Source: Lunularia cruciata (Eukaryota > Streptophyta > Marchantiopsida > Lunulariales > Lunulariaceae). Taken from it: a stretch of DNA of 64,000 bases. The stretch's first letter is position 1; every line of letters starts with the position of its first letter. Location: positions 56,792,001 through 56,856,000 of the forward strand of contig OX419760.1 in NCBI GenBank assembly GCA_948567375.1, in the 5' to 3' direction. Position numbers and translations under genes: made by a program. Shown here piece by piece: positions 55,091 to 64,000 of the stretch. Under the pieces are notes generated by a model that was given only the letters and a program-made list of their open reading frames with translations, was not told the DNA's origin and did not search any database.

Positions 55091-55408
55091 TCAAATACAT
55101 CTAGGACATAACCATTGTCCTTTAGGAACCATAGTGAGGGAAGGAGTCATACATGCCATATGCCATCCTCTCGAACAGCTATCACACACCAACATAATAA
55201 TAGCTCCATTAGAAGAACCACATAACATATACCTCAAGCCTAGACATACAAGTGCCAAGCTTGGGTCCATAGTACCATCAATGTTTGGGAGGTGGCATGG
55301 TGCACAATTGCGCACATGATCCTCCCAAACAACACCATCACGTCCTTCCAACACAAGGACTCTAGATGGAAAAACCTCACGCATTCTCAAGATAATGCAG
55401 CCTGTCAA
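55091..55408 (-). CDS. PHD finger at the C-terminus of element B polyprotein
   Basis: A 105-codon open frame on the minus strand. Its end has the PHD spacing: [20 protein letters not shown], then [10 protein letters not shown]. That is the C4HC3 zinc pattern with the conserved W before the last C-x-x-C. The first cysteine of the first C-x-x-C pair appears to be a tyrosine (Y-M-L-C), so this copy may not fold fully. PHD fingers read histone H3 tails, commonly lysine-4 methylation state. Here it sits downstream of integrase, the position of the chromodomain in chromoviruses such as copy 1b, so a role in targeting is plausible. No ATG is needed, as it would be part of pol. Confidence 0.85.
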   Translation of the reverse strand: MTGCIILRMREVFPSRVLVLEGRDGVVWEDHVRNCAPCHLPNIDGTMDPSLALVCLGLRYMLCGSSNGAIIMLVCDSCSRGWHMACMTPSLTMVPKGQWLCPRCI

Positions 55409-55759
55409 AACATCAAGTGTCGCCGGTGCTCTCTACTATAGATATACATAGTAACCTAGATGAAATTGACAAATTGAGGGTCTATAACCTATTCCTCAAA
55501 TGGTAGCATAGCGTAAAGTATCTTTATGCTGAGCAATTGCCAAGTTCTCAAAGGCCATCGGCATCACTCTTTGAAGGATCTCTGCCCGTTGAGAACATGC
55601 GCTCACCCATACATCTGGATCATCCGAGTCCAATTCTACAGTAGCATCTTGACAAATGGATGCTAGTAAATTTGGATCTCACCCATAGAGTAGAAAGTAC
55701 AAAGAGAAGGATGCTAAGGAGGCTAGCTGGCTGAACCGATAGCCCATGGCCAACCAAGG

Positions 55760-56370
55760 TAATTGGAGATCCCAAACTCATAAGTGGCCTCTCTGCAAAC
55801 CATACTTTTGCAATCCTCTCTTCATTGTTTGAACCACTCTCTCTGCTAAGCCATCTGCCTCAGGGTGATCTTGGGAGGTAGTAGGGTGATCAATCAAAGC
55901 CTTGTCACACAAGACCTGAAACTCCCCCAAGAACTTTGTACCTTGATCAATCAAAATCTCAGCTGGTGCACCAAAATGAGTAAGAACTTGATCCAAGAAC
56001 AAGTAAGCTATCCCTTCACTAGACTTGTCAAGAAGTGCCACCAACTCAATCTACTTGGAGAAGTACTCCACCATCACCAAGACATACCGATGATGTCTCA
56101 CAGTCAATGGTAAAGGTCTAGCAAAGTCTAGACTCCAATGGTAACCCAATCCCATGATAGGTAATGGGTGTAATTGTGGTGTAGGAGCATTGAATGATGC
56201 TCTAACTCGGTCACAAACCACACATCTGGCAACAAACTATTGTACCTTGGTTTGCATACCGCGCTACCAATAATGACTTTGGAGTAAGCTATATGTATGC
56301 TTTACTCTAAAATGTCCTAGCTCCTCATGAGCATGACAAACCAAATGTGGTCTTTGTGATGGAAGTGGTA
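55760..56370 (-). pseudogene. Integrase of element B
   Basis: The frame 56044-55778 holds the core: F-G-A-P-A-E-I-L-I-D-Q-G-T-K-F-L-G-E-F and P-E-A-D-G-L-A-E-R-V-V-Q-T-M-K-R-G-L, with D and E residues of the DDE triad. The upstream zinc-binding and first-Asp region (56370-56045) is present in broken frames (S-L-D-F-A-R-P-L-P near 56125). It inserts element cDNA into host DNA. At least two stops interrupt it. It is deleted in copy A. Confidence 0.8.
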
Positions 56371-56829
56371 CTACTCACACTCTACTATCCTCTCATACAC
56401 GCAAAAGGTGTCTGCCCTCCAATCTGAACGCTTTGGCTTGCTGAAGAATACTATCTCTCTCCTTGGCCCCAACTGTGCCACCCACAACACCAATGCAAAG
56501 ATATCCATCACTAAGACATCATCATGAATGTCTCGCTGAACTATACCAATATCTTCACTCTTTGGATCTATGACCTCAATACCTCCTCCTGTATGCACTG
56601 AGAGAGATACCACTAAAGCCTCAAAAAATATACACAAAAAGGCCAATGCATGCTAACCTGGCACCATCTCCTCATTTGTCTCAACATGCCAACGTGCTCC
56701 GGTCTGATCTTGCTGGCTTGGACATGGGTTTCTACTCAACCCATCTGCATCACGGTTTACCACTCCAGGTCTGTGAACAACCATGAAATCATACTCCTAT
56801 AAAATCAGAGCCCATCGTGCAAGCTTCCC

Positions 56830-57333
56830 TTAAAGCTTGTTAGAATCTATCAACCACTTCAGCAGTTGATGATCAGTGATGAGAGTGAAGGGGTTACCAA
56901 ATAGGTAACATCGGAAATGTGCTACTGCCCAAATGGTTGCCAAGCACTCTCTCTCATATGAACTATACTTCACCTCCGCTGAATTGTTGGAGCGACTAGC
57001 ATAGGCCACCACAAACTCCTTCTCCTCATCATCATGTTGGGTGAGCACCGCTCCAAGCCCCAACATACTCCAATCAGTATGAACCTGAAATGGTCGTCCT
57101 CTGATTGGTCTCCTCAAAATAGAAGCAGATGTCAACCTCTCCTTGAGCTCTATAAAAGCTCTCTCTTGCTCATCTCCCCAACACCACTCCTGTGTAAGCT
57201 TGGTCAGCTTTGTCAAGGCCTTGGCAATGGCACTAAATTCTCTAACATAGCAATGATAGAAGTTTGCCAACCCAAGTAATGCTCGCACTCTACTCACATC
57301 CGTAGGCCAAGGAATACGTGCAATAACCTCCAC
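56830..57333 (-). pseudogene. RNase H and connection domain of element B
   Basis: One open frame of 167 codons: A-L-L-G-L-A-N-F-Y-H-C-Y-V-R, F-Q-V-H-T-D-W-S-M-L-G-L-G-A-V-L, V-A-Y-A-S-R-S-N-N-S-A-E and L-I-T-D-H-Q-L-L-K-W-L. It matches 35663-35206 of copy A without the frameshift. It degrades RNA in RNA/DNA hybrids. Confidence 0.87.
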
Positions 57334-58200
57334 CTTGGTCTATTGAACACCAAGTCCTCCGGGGTAGATAGTGTGACCCAAATACTCAACTTGCTTGTGA
57401 AAGATCCTACACTTCCCAAGATGTAATTTGAGTCCATGAGATCTCAACCTCTCAAACACCTCCAACAACTATCTCTCATGCTCCTCCACAGTTGTGCTAT
57501 AGACCAAAATGTCATCAATATAGCACAGAGCAAAATCCAATCCAACTAGGATCCTATCCATGATCCTTTGGAACTCAATAGGAGCGTTCTTTAACCCAAA
57601 TGGTAAGAAAATCCACTAATATAACACATCCTTGCCATGAAGATCAATAGCCCAAGATGCTATCTTGGACTTATTCTCCTCCTTGATTGGCAACTGATGA
57701 TATTCTGCTCGAAGATTCAAAGTACTAAAGATCTTTGCATGCCCAATCGCATACAAAATCTCCTCCGGTGTAGGCATGGCATACCAATCAACCCTGGTCT
57801 ATTGGTTGATAGGACGGTAATCTCTACACATCTACCTATTTGTGTAGTTGCCATGCATGTCCTTCTTGGCTGGCATCACTGTCGCTGATGCATACTCTCC
57901 ATGTGAGAGCTCCACCAAACCAACCTCAAAAGGTCACTACTTCGGCTCTGAATCAATGTCCTCTCCGTATCACTATATCGATAAGGATGTAGGAAAACTA
58001 GTGTATTGTTAGTCAGCTCAATTTGTATACCAGGTCCTTTCAAAGCACCCAAATCCTTCATATTGAAGGCAAAACAACTCGTGTGGCTCCTCAGAAACCT
58101 CCAAACCGTACCGCTTTCCTCTCTAGTAAGCTTGGGTCCAAGATTTAGCTCCCAAGTATCCTTTGTAACTATCATAGGAGTGGAAGACGTACTGATAGGC
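57334..58200 (-). pseudogene. Reverse transcriptase of element B
   Basis: The frame 58175-57876 is the N-terminal region (L-T-R-E-E-S-G-T-V-W-R-F-L-R, then C-F-A-F-N-M-K-D-L). Near 57525-57514 the frame reads L-C-Y-I-D-D-I-L-V-Y-S, followed by K-Q-V-E-Y-L-G-H-T-I. Stops near 57470 and 57340 and a frameshift between 57876 and 57700 break it. It corresponds to 36560-35664 of copy A. Confidence 0.82.
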
Positions 58201-58529
58201 TGCTACACTAGGCCCTTAGGAGAAATAGTGTCATGCTCCCAACCACTAGAGGTCCTAACCTCTGTGTGAAAAACTCCCTCCACTCTAGTTGCAAGCTCCA
58301 CACGTCCTCTAGCTGCATCCCAAGTGGACCAAGAGTGTAATCCAAGTAGCCCATGCTCACTTGGATGGACTCCAAGTAGACCACTCTCCCTAATAGCTAT
58401 TGGTTGTGTCCTAAGAATACCATGTCCACTTAGTCCATTGCCCACAGCATGTGCTTGAATTGTCTCGATAGGCACAAGGTTCAAAAGTGTCCGAGTGGTG
58501 ATGCCTATCAAGCGCATCCTATGCTACTC

Positions 58530-59600
58530 TGCCAAGCCAAGGCTCACAATCCAGGTCAAACAGTTTAGGTCCATAGCGTGACCTAACACCTAACGCTTGG
58601 ATGGCTCTAACACTATTAGAACAGCAGTAATACCAATGTGAAAACCCATTGCCCGCTCTCTCTCATCGGCGTTGGGCTCTACCAACTACTATACTGTGAG
58701 TCTTAATAATTCCAAGTCCTCCTTCTCAAAAAGCATGAGAGCCTGGGAAACTCATGAGTGTGGGAAATGCGGCTCTAGGCTGTCCTACTAGGTTTACCGC
58801 TACCATAGGTGACCTGTCAGCCACTACCACTATCTAAGACTAACGCCCAACATCCAAGATGTCATCAACAAGGATGTGGTCAAGTTGTTGAATCCCATCA
58901 AATGGATAAGAGATTCATCCACCAAAGATGAAGACAATGAGCCCGTGATCCCACTCTGGCTGCATCCAACAATACAGTAGGTCCTATCCAAGAATGGACT
59001 TTATGTGTACTCGCCACCACTCTGGTGCAAGAATCACCCATCAAAGGAACGTTCTCCAAAAGGTAAGCTGGAGAAATAGATAGATGAACCTAGAGATGTT
59101 GTAGTATCCGTAACATCTCCCAAAACATACTAGAACAAGGATCCTGAAGACCTAAACCTCGGCCAACACATGTATATCCCTAACATGGCCATCCAAAAAT
59201 CACCAAGTGAATAGGCCCATGTCACTCCAAATCATGTGCCCCAGTAAGGAAATGTCTATTGGTAACCTCTGATTGCTAACATTGGTAATAACTCCGAATA
59301 CCGATAGGCCAAGTATACCACATGATATAGAGAGACTTGCCTAACAGTCTCATCTCTCTCCACATACAAGTACCTCTATACTCGTATACTTGCCTATAAT
59401 ACTACAGCTAGTCCGGTGCTAATCCCACTAAACAACTCCAATAGACATGCTCCCTCTATTGGATACTGCCAAGCAATGAGTTGGTATCTAGAGATGTCAA
59501 AGTAATCAACTTTGGAGGCTCATCCTCACACTTATATGCCAATGGTACAAAGGCTCCACTCCAAGCCTGTTGCACCAATTGATCTACATGCTGCAGCAAT
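58530..59600 (-). pseudogene. DNA methyltransferase region of element B (decayed)
   Basis: Motif I reads L-L-E-L-F-S-G-I-S-T-G-L-A (about 59435-59400), close to the canonical F-x-G-x-G form. The motif IV Pro-Cys is present but followed by a TAG where copy A has CAG (about 59190). Motif VI reads L-L-E-N-V-P-L-M-G-D (about 59065-59035) and is better preserved than in copy A. A region before motif X is shortened near 58900. Copies A and B thus preserve different parts of the same enzyme. Confidence 0.8.
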
Positions 59601-60425
59601 GCCTCCTCTGAACTCCATAATGGAACATCCAAGGTGGATGGAACAATCCTACTCGTACTCCAAATTTGAGTGATCTCCTCTGGTACTGGAGTATCCTCTG
59701 CATAGGCATTCCCCTCTAACAAGTCACCAGGCCAAGTAATTGCACCACTGAAAGCTAAACTGATGCTGCCATGGTCCTAGATGGTAGTGAGCCAAGACTA
59801 CCACTACTAAAGCGCACTGGTAGGCGACATATCCGTCCCTCACCAAACTGCCAACCTGGTCTATAGGAGGTTGTCTCCCCCCAATAATCAATGTTGAAAC
59901 CCATAGGGTATAACACTGCTCCTCCAACTAGCACATCATATGACTCAACTATTGTCGGAAAAGCTTGAGCTCTCACCACCAAGCTATTAGTTGGATGACG
60001 AGGCTGAACCTAGACAACAAGCTCCCCACGTGTGATGTATTGTGTCGAACTACCACCTAGAGATATTTGGATCTAAAATGGACACCTCTCCACATTGATC
60101 TTCCGTAACTCCAAAACGACTACGGTAGCCTTCTCCAACATAAGGAGTTGTGCACCAGAGTCTAACAAGACTCCTTGTGGTGTATAGACCTTCTTTGAAG
60201 GTCCCTCCAAGTAGAAAATCTCCCTTTGGTTATCCAATAGGACAACACCAAGTGTGAACCGTTCTCTCTCAAAGGTTGGTCTAGCTAGCAACTCCTCCAA
60301 TCTAGCCGTTGTTGCTTGCCATAAACCATTGGTCGATGAACGGATCCCATGCTCCTCAACCAAGTCAGCTCCACTACCAACCACCTCTACTCTAGTAGTA
60401 GGAACCGCATCATGCCTACCCTCAT
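59600..60425 (-). pseudogene. Protease region of element B
   Basis: The frame 60384-60073 includes G-V-L-L-D-S-G-A-Q-L-L-M-L, an intact retropepsin active-site triplet D-S-G. The downstream frame 59982-59755 has Y-D-V-L-V-G-G-A-V-L-Y-P-M-G-F-N-I-D-Y-W and parallels 38405-38016 of copy A. A frameshift lies near 60000. The right end is cut at 60425 by the LTR of element C. Confidence 0.75.
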
Positions 60426-60850
60426 TGTAACAATATGGAGTTTAGCAACGTAGTTAGTAAGGCTAGCAAAGTAGATAATAAGCCAAATTAGCCTAGAATA
60501 TTCTAGAAGCATCTAGGAAGCTTCTTGGGAAGCTTCCTAACTAGTTAACTTGCGCTCCAAGTAGGTAGCTTCTAGAAGGAAACTTCTAGGAGCTTCTAAC
60601 TAGCTTAGCTTGCGTGCCAAGTAGACGGCTTCTAGAAGGAAGCTTCTTGAGAAGCTTTTTAGTTAACTTGGCTTGCACTCTAAGAAAGCGGTTCAAGGAA
60701 GCTTCTTGAGAAGCTTCTCAAGGGCTTTGCATGCTACCTATAAATACCAAAGCCAAAGCTCATGCTAGGCATTTGGAGTTTTCCCTCATTCAAGTGTCCC
60801 AATGTGAGTTTCCATTCTCCTATTTCTCTATTTGGTCTTGGTCTTTTACA
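60426..60850 (+). repeat. 5' LTR of element C, with heat-shock-element-like arrays
   Basis: A 425-base LTR from TGTAACAATATGG to TCTTTTACA. From about 60500 to 60722 it contains many TTCTAGAAG and GAAGCTTC palindromes. These fit the inverted nGAAn/nTTCn units of heat-shock elements. TATAAATA follows at 60739-60746. It is nearly the same as the LTR at 61886-62309. Transcription is expected to start about 30 bases after the TATA box, near 60775. Confidence 0.9.
60739..60746 (+). promoter_or_regulatory. TATA box of family C LTR
   Basis: TATAAATA in the LTR, directly after the array of GAA/TTC palindromes, and conserved in the second LTR near 62200. In the relic at 27209-27250 the same place reads 'tatttata'. 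Confidence 0.75.
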
Positions 60851-60863
60851 TTGGTATTAGAGC
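60851..60863 (+). other. Primer binding site of element C
   Basis: TTGGTATTAGAGC immediately after the LTR, one base off the methionine-tRNA-type TGGTATCAGAGC seen at 2174-2163. It fixes the LTR end at 60850. Confidence 0.85.
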
Positions 60864-61120
60864 AAGAATGGGATGGATGGAATTTATGGACCACAAAATC
60901 CACTTCCACCAAACCATTGGGATTTTCATGTCCAGATATTACCCAAGCATCATTTTACACAATTCATCACCTTGTGCTTTGGGTAGAATTTTCAACATAT
61001 GATCACCGTGTCTTAGGAACCTTGATACTTTTGGTTGTAACTTATGGAGAATGGTGGATGTGTTGCATCTATGTGCTAATCAATTAGATAAATTGGGAGT
61101 AGCAGACTAGAGAAGTAGCT

Positions 61121-61885
61121 ATGGCGGCAATACCAGATGTTATCCTTGCGACGCAACAACAAATCAAGCACCTTACTTGATTGCTAGATGAACGAGATCA
61201 GCAATGATGAGAACATCTAGAGAGAGCGCCAATTTGAGATAGAGAAGATCGCATTTGATTTCCAAAACCCAAGGTGTTTGAAGGCAAGAATCTTATGGGC
61301 ATAGTGTAGAATTTTGTGTTTGACTGCAAATGTTACTTCAAAGCCACCAATCTTCAAGATGAACTGAAATAGATTCTCTTGGCCTCTAGCTAATTAGATG
61401 GTGTGGCAAAAATTTGGTGGCAATTCCAAGTGGAGTGAGCGGAATGACAGATTGTTGTACCAATTTTGACATGGGCAGAATTCAAGGATGCAATATTGAG
61501 TTGGTTTCAAACTATAAATGCCACCCAAGCCGCACGAGATAAATTGGCAGAGCGGAAGCAAGTTGGCTCAATAAGGAGCTACATCATATAATTTTAGAAC
61601 ATCATCATGCAGATTCCAAATATACAAAAAGGTGAAGTTCTAGATCAATTTGTGCGGGGATTGAAGTCACAAACCAAATTGGAGGTGACCATGCGGGAAC
61701 CACAAAATGTAGAAGAAGCCATGCAATTGGCTAAGCGCTTTGATTCCTTGGTTACGACAAGTTGGTCTTGACCTCGACCTACACAAGACCTACCAGTACA
61801 CTATGCACGGGTGGAAGAACCAGCACCAATGGAGATTGATGTTATCCAACAGAGACCACTTGATATAGTGGATAGAGAACGATTG
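61121..61885 (+). pseudogene. gag of element C, part 1
   Basis: The frame from ATG 61121 (M-A-A-I-P-D-V-I-L-A-T-Q-Q-Q-I-K) is interrupted by several stops. It contains typical Ty3 capsid sequence: W-W-Q-F-Q-V-E, F-K-D-A-I-L-S-W-F, then V-L-D-Q-F-V-R-G-L-K-S-Q-T-K and E-A-M-Q-L-A-K-R-F. It ends at the solo LTR insertion (target site GATTG, 61881-61885). It forms the virus-like particle coat in intact members. Confidence 0.85.
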
Positions 61886-62309
61886 TGTAACAATATGGAG
61901 TTTAGCGACGAAGTCAGTCAAGCTCACAAAGTAGCACATAAGACAAATTAGCCTAGAATATTCCGGAAGTATCTAGGAAGCTTCTTAGGAAGCTTCCTGG
62001 TTAGCTTAGCTTGCACCTTAAGTAAGTAGCTTCTAGAAGAAAGCTTCTAGAAGCTTCCAACTAGCTTAGCTTGCACGCCAAGTAGGCAACTTCTAGAAGG
62101 AAGCTTCTTGAGAAGCTTCCTAGTTAACTTGGCTTGCACTCTAAGAAAGCGGCTTGAGGAAGCTTCTTGAGAAGCTTCTCAAGGGCCTTGTATGCTACCT
62201 ATAAATAACAAAGCCAAAGCTCATGCTGGATTTGGAGTTTTCCCTCCTTCAAGTGTCCCAATGTGAGTTTCCATTCTCTTGTTTCTCTCCTCGGTTTTGG
62301 TCTTTTACA
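61886..62309 (+). repeat. Solo LTR of family C nested in gag of element C
   Basis: A 424-base LTR, TGTAAC to TTTTACA, flanked on both sides by the perfect 5-base duplication GATTG (61881-61885 and 62310-62314). There is no internal sequence, so it arose by recombination between the two LTRs of an inserted element. The frame of gag resumes at the second GATTG. Confidence 0.95.
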
Positions 62310-62470
62310 GATTGCAACAAAATGGAGGTTTTTTTTATTGTCGCCAAGTTGGACATTGCATTGTTGAATGCTCACTAAGGAATGGGCAACCTTGACAAGT
62401 TGCACAGATGTAGTTTGTGGAATAGAATGATCAAGGAAACAAGGAATCGCAATAGGAGATTTTGAGCCAC
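62310..62470 (+). pseudogene. Zinc-knuckle end of gag of element C, part 2
   Basis: Just after the solo LTR a frame reads F-Y-C-R-Q-V-G-H-C-I-V-E-C, which fits the last three ligands of a CCHC zinc knuckle (C-x4-H-x4-C). The first Cys of the knuckle is not obvious. The following sequence leads to the protease with a frame change near 62460. Confidence 0.7.
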
Positions 62471-62472
62471 CT

Positions 62473-62967
62473 ATGGGGAGCTTGATTAGTTCCAATGGGA
62501 TTGAAGGCTTGACCTATGCAGGTTTGCTTCACTTGCAAGGTAAGATATCTAATCGGGGTTGTAAGATTTTAATTGATTCTGGGCGTTTAGAGAATTGCAT
62601 GTCTATGCAAGTAGCAAAAGAATTGGGTATTCCTATCAAGCCAATGATTGGAAGTAGTTTGATGATGGCGGATGGTAGAAAGAGTTCTACATTCTGCACC
62701 TCGCATCTTGTTACCTTCAAGATTGGGAAGGAGTATTTGGATTGTATGAGGTTTGTAATGGCACCTTTACACTATGATATCATTTTTGCTCTACCTTTGC
62801 TTGAACGTCATAAGGTTCAATTCAAATGGACCCGACGACAAATTCAAGTACAACATCAAGGTAGGAATTTCCGGTTAGGTTGTTTGGCACCTCTGAGTAA
62901 GACACCTAAGAATAGTCAATCCCAAGATGGGAAGTTTTTCAAGAAGGTAGCCATGAGCAAACCTTGA
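62473..62967 (+). pseudogene. Aspartic protease of element C
   Basis: A 164-codon frame without stops. I-L-I-D-S-G-R-L-E-N-C-M-S occupies the retropepsin active site (usual D-S-G-A-[ST]), with an Arg in place of Ala. The downstream M-R-F-V-M-A-P-L-H-Y-D-I-I-F-A-L-P-L-L-E fits the family's D-x-I-[IL]-G-x-x-[FW]-L segment, with A for the usual G. It releases the mature polyprotein products in intact members. The ATG is at 62473, though the protease would normally be translated as part of gag-pol. Confidence 0.75.
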
Positions 62968-63169
62968 AGAGAGATGAGTCCTAAGATGGAAAGTTTGCCA
63001 GAAAACAACCATGGAGCAAGCTTGGAAGAGAGATAAGTCCCTAGAAGGGAAGTTGGTTAGTTAAGCAGCCATAGAGCAAGCTTTGGAGGAAGATAAGTCT
63101 GTATTTGCAATGTGAATCAAACTGATTGCACAAGAACAATCTAAGGAGGGCCAAGAGCCTCATCAAGCA

Positions 63170-63330
63170 ATGGTTGATCAAATAGTTCAGGAGTTTGTGG
63201 ACGTGTTTTTGGATGATCTGCCAAAGGGATTACCCTCCAATCAAGGTATGCCCTTCAAGATTGAGTCAATGCCAGGGAGTAATCTAGTGAGTAGACCGAT
63301 CTACCGGTGTCGTTGGGAAAATAGCCCATG
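63170..63330 (+). pseudogene. Start of reverse transcriptase of element C (truncated)
   Basis: The frame reads E-F-V-D-V-F-L-D-D-L-P-K-G-L-P-S and then I-E-S-M-P-G-S-N, the entry segment of Ty3 reverse transcriptase (compare 660-710 and 4165-4250). It ends at about 63330 with no palm domain afterwards. Confidence 0.8.
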
Positions 63331-63355
63331 TGTACCCTTGAGGCTTTTGGTGTGA

Positions 63356-64000
63356 TAAATTTTCTTTTTCTCTTCTAGTTGTTGTAAGGAACATGGATTT
63401 ATGTCAATATGTCTGGGGTGTGGTTTTATGCTACCTTGCCGTGGGAGATATTTCCTATATTATTGTGAAGCCCAGAAAAAGTTATGGTGTTATTAGCTCA
63501 AGGAGTCTTTTTAATCTGGCTTGAGCCAGGAAATAATGTTGGTTACACTAGCTCAGGTTTTGTTTTTACATTATTGGAGTGAAAGAGTATTTTCCTTAGT
63601 GGAGGAGCAAAAAAGAGTCTTTGAGTTGGAAATACTTGGGAGGCTTTAGAGGAGTTGTGACAATGAAAGGTTTGGGGGATAACAATAGGAAAAAGTTAGA
63701 GGACAGTGAAGGAACTCAGCTCAGGAGGAGAGGTTTTATGGGAGGACAGGGTTTTGGAGAGTCGGGGGGGGGGGGGGGGGGGGGGGGGGGGACAGGAAGA
63801 AGAGCTCAGGAGGAAAATTTGGAAGTTGGGAGATTGAGGGCTGAGCAGAGAAGGAATTTTGGCAGGGAATGAACAATGTGCAGGAGAGGAAGTGCCTAGA
63901 CAGGAGAGTGCAACTTTTGTAGGGACTATTAGTGCTTGAGAGTGCAGGGGAGAAAAAGGGTTTTCTCTCGAAGGAATGAACAATGTGCAGGAGAGGAAGT
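63356..64000. other. Right-edge region: purine-rich sequence and repeats
   Basis: No domain is recognised. It includes a 28-base poly-G run (63764-63791), purine-rich flanks and a 28-base segment (GGAATGAACAATGTGCAGGA and 8 more bases) at 63866-63893 that recurs at 63973-64000, implying a tandem repeat of ~107 bases that continues past the edge. A frame across the poly-G (63621-63872) is not credible as a gene. Confidence 0.6.
63764..63791 (+). repeat. Poly-G run (28 bases)
   Basis: Twenty-eight consecutive G residues, able to form G-quadruplex structures. Its true length is uncertain because long homopolymers are often misread. Confidence 0.9.

Larger units (their letters stand above)
54278..60425 (-). 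mobile_element. Ty3/gypsy element with DNA methyltransferase and PHD finger, copy B
   Basis: On the minus strand, from the right: protease with D-S-G-A (60400-59700), methyltransferase (about 59560-58530), reverse transcriptase (58175-57350), RNase H (57333-56830), integrase (56370-55760), PHD finger (55408-55091) and 3' LTR (54833-54278). Its 5' part (gag, leader, 5' LTR) is absent: gypsy element C begins at 60426, at a point equal to 38845 of copy A. Its 3' LTR abuts copia gag. The domain order is the same as in copy A plus the C-terminal modules that A lost. Frames are broken. Confidence 0.87.
60426..63330 (+). mobile_element. Ty3/gypsy element, family C (3' truncated), with nested solo LTR
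   Basis: Order on the plus strand: 5' LTR (60426-60850), primer binding site, gag (from ATG 61121), a solo LTR of the same family inserted in gag (61886-62309), zinc knuckle, protease (62473-62967) and the very start of reverse transcriptase (63170-63330). Beyond about 63330 the similarity ends, so the element is 3' truncated or the rest was replaced. Its 5' flank is element B, which it interrupts. Confidence 0.85.

Noticed and set aside
63621-63872. 83-codon frame with a polyglycine tract
   Set aside because: Produced by the 28-G homopolymer; no start context or homologue, and homopolymer length is unreliable.

Overview
The window is nuclear DNA of a land plant. Two intron-bearing host genes are recognisable: an ARGLU1-like RNA-processing gene (+ strand, 11394-15127, 4 coding exons, 270 aa) and a complete carotenoid cleavage dioxygenase 8 gene for strigolactone synthesis (CCD8, - strand, 21672-25532, 10 coding exons, 589 aa). 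Nearly everything else is retrotransposon. Base composition, the decayed elements and a 200-N assembly gap (30474-30673) fit a large, repeat-rich genome. A gymnosperm or other non-grass lineage is plausible, but the sequence alone does not fix the species.

Layout. 1-7746: two copies of one Ty3/gypsy chromodomain family in opposite orientation, one apparently inserted into the other. 7747-9060: the 3' end of a non-LTR-like reverse transcriptase element, with diverged copies at 16975-17640 and 26540-27030. 9061-10450: AT-rich, no gene. 10450-26000: the gene island (ARGLU1, a decayed gene relic at 20523-21236, CCD8 with a TATA box). 26540-33706: LTR relics, a coiled-coil ORF relic, the gap and a third gypsy-1 fragment. 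33707-42670: an old coiled-coil ORF split by an unusual Ty3 element (copy A). 42690-50400: LTR-like repeats, a second coiled-coil ORF relic and AT-rich sequence. 50440-64000: a chain of nested elements: copia, then methyltransferase element copy B, then a third gypsy family (C), then a solo LTR of family C.

Most notable: the family present as copy A (34645-42434) and copy B (54278-60425). Reading on the minus strand, it encodes gag with two zinc knuckles, aspartic protease, a C5 cytosine-DNA methyltransferase (motifs I, IV with the Pro-Cys, VI and X visible), reverse transcriptase, RNase H, integrase and, in copy B, a PHD finger. A retroelement carrying both a DNA-methylation writer and a probable histone-mark reader suggests an element that manages its own chromatin state. 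From memory, captured methyltransferases have been reported in retrotransposons of dinoflagellates and charophyte algae; this would be a land-plant example with a PHD finger. Both copies are broken by stops and frameshifts.

Other points of note: family C LTRs are packed with heat-shock-element-like palindromes just upstream of a TATA box; the solo LTR has a perfect 5-bp target duplication inside a gag gene of its own family; gypsy-1 leaders carry tandem, mutually similar micro-ORFs; and ARGLU1 intron 2 contains a strongly conserved internal duplication.
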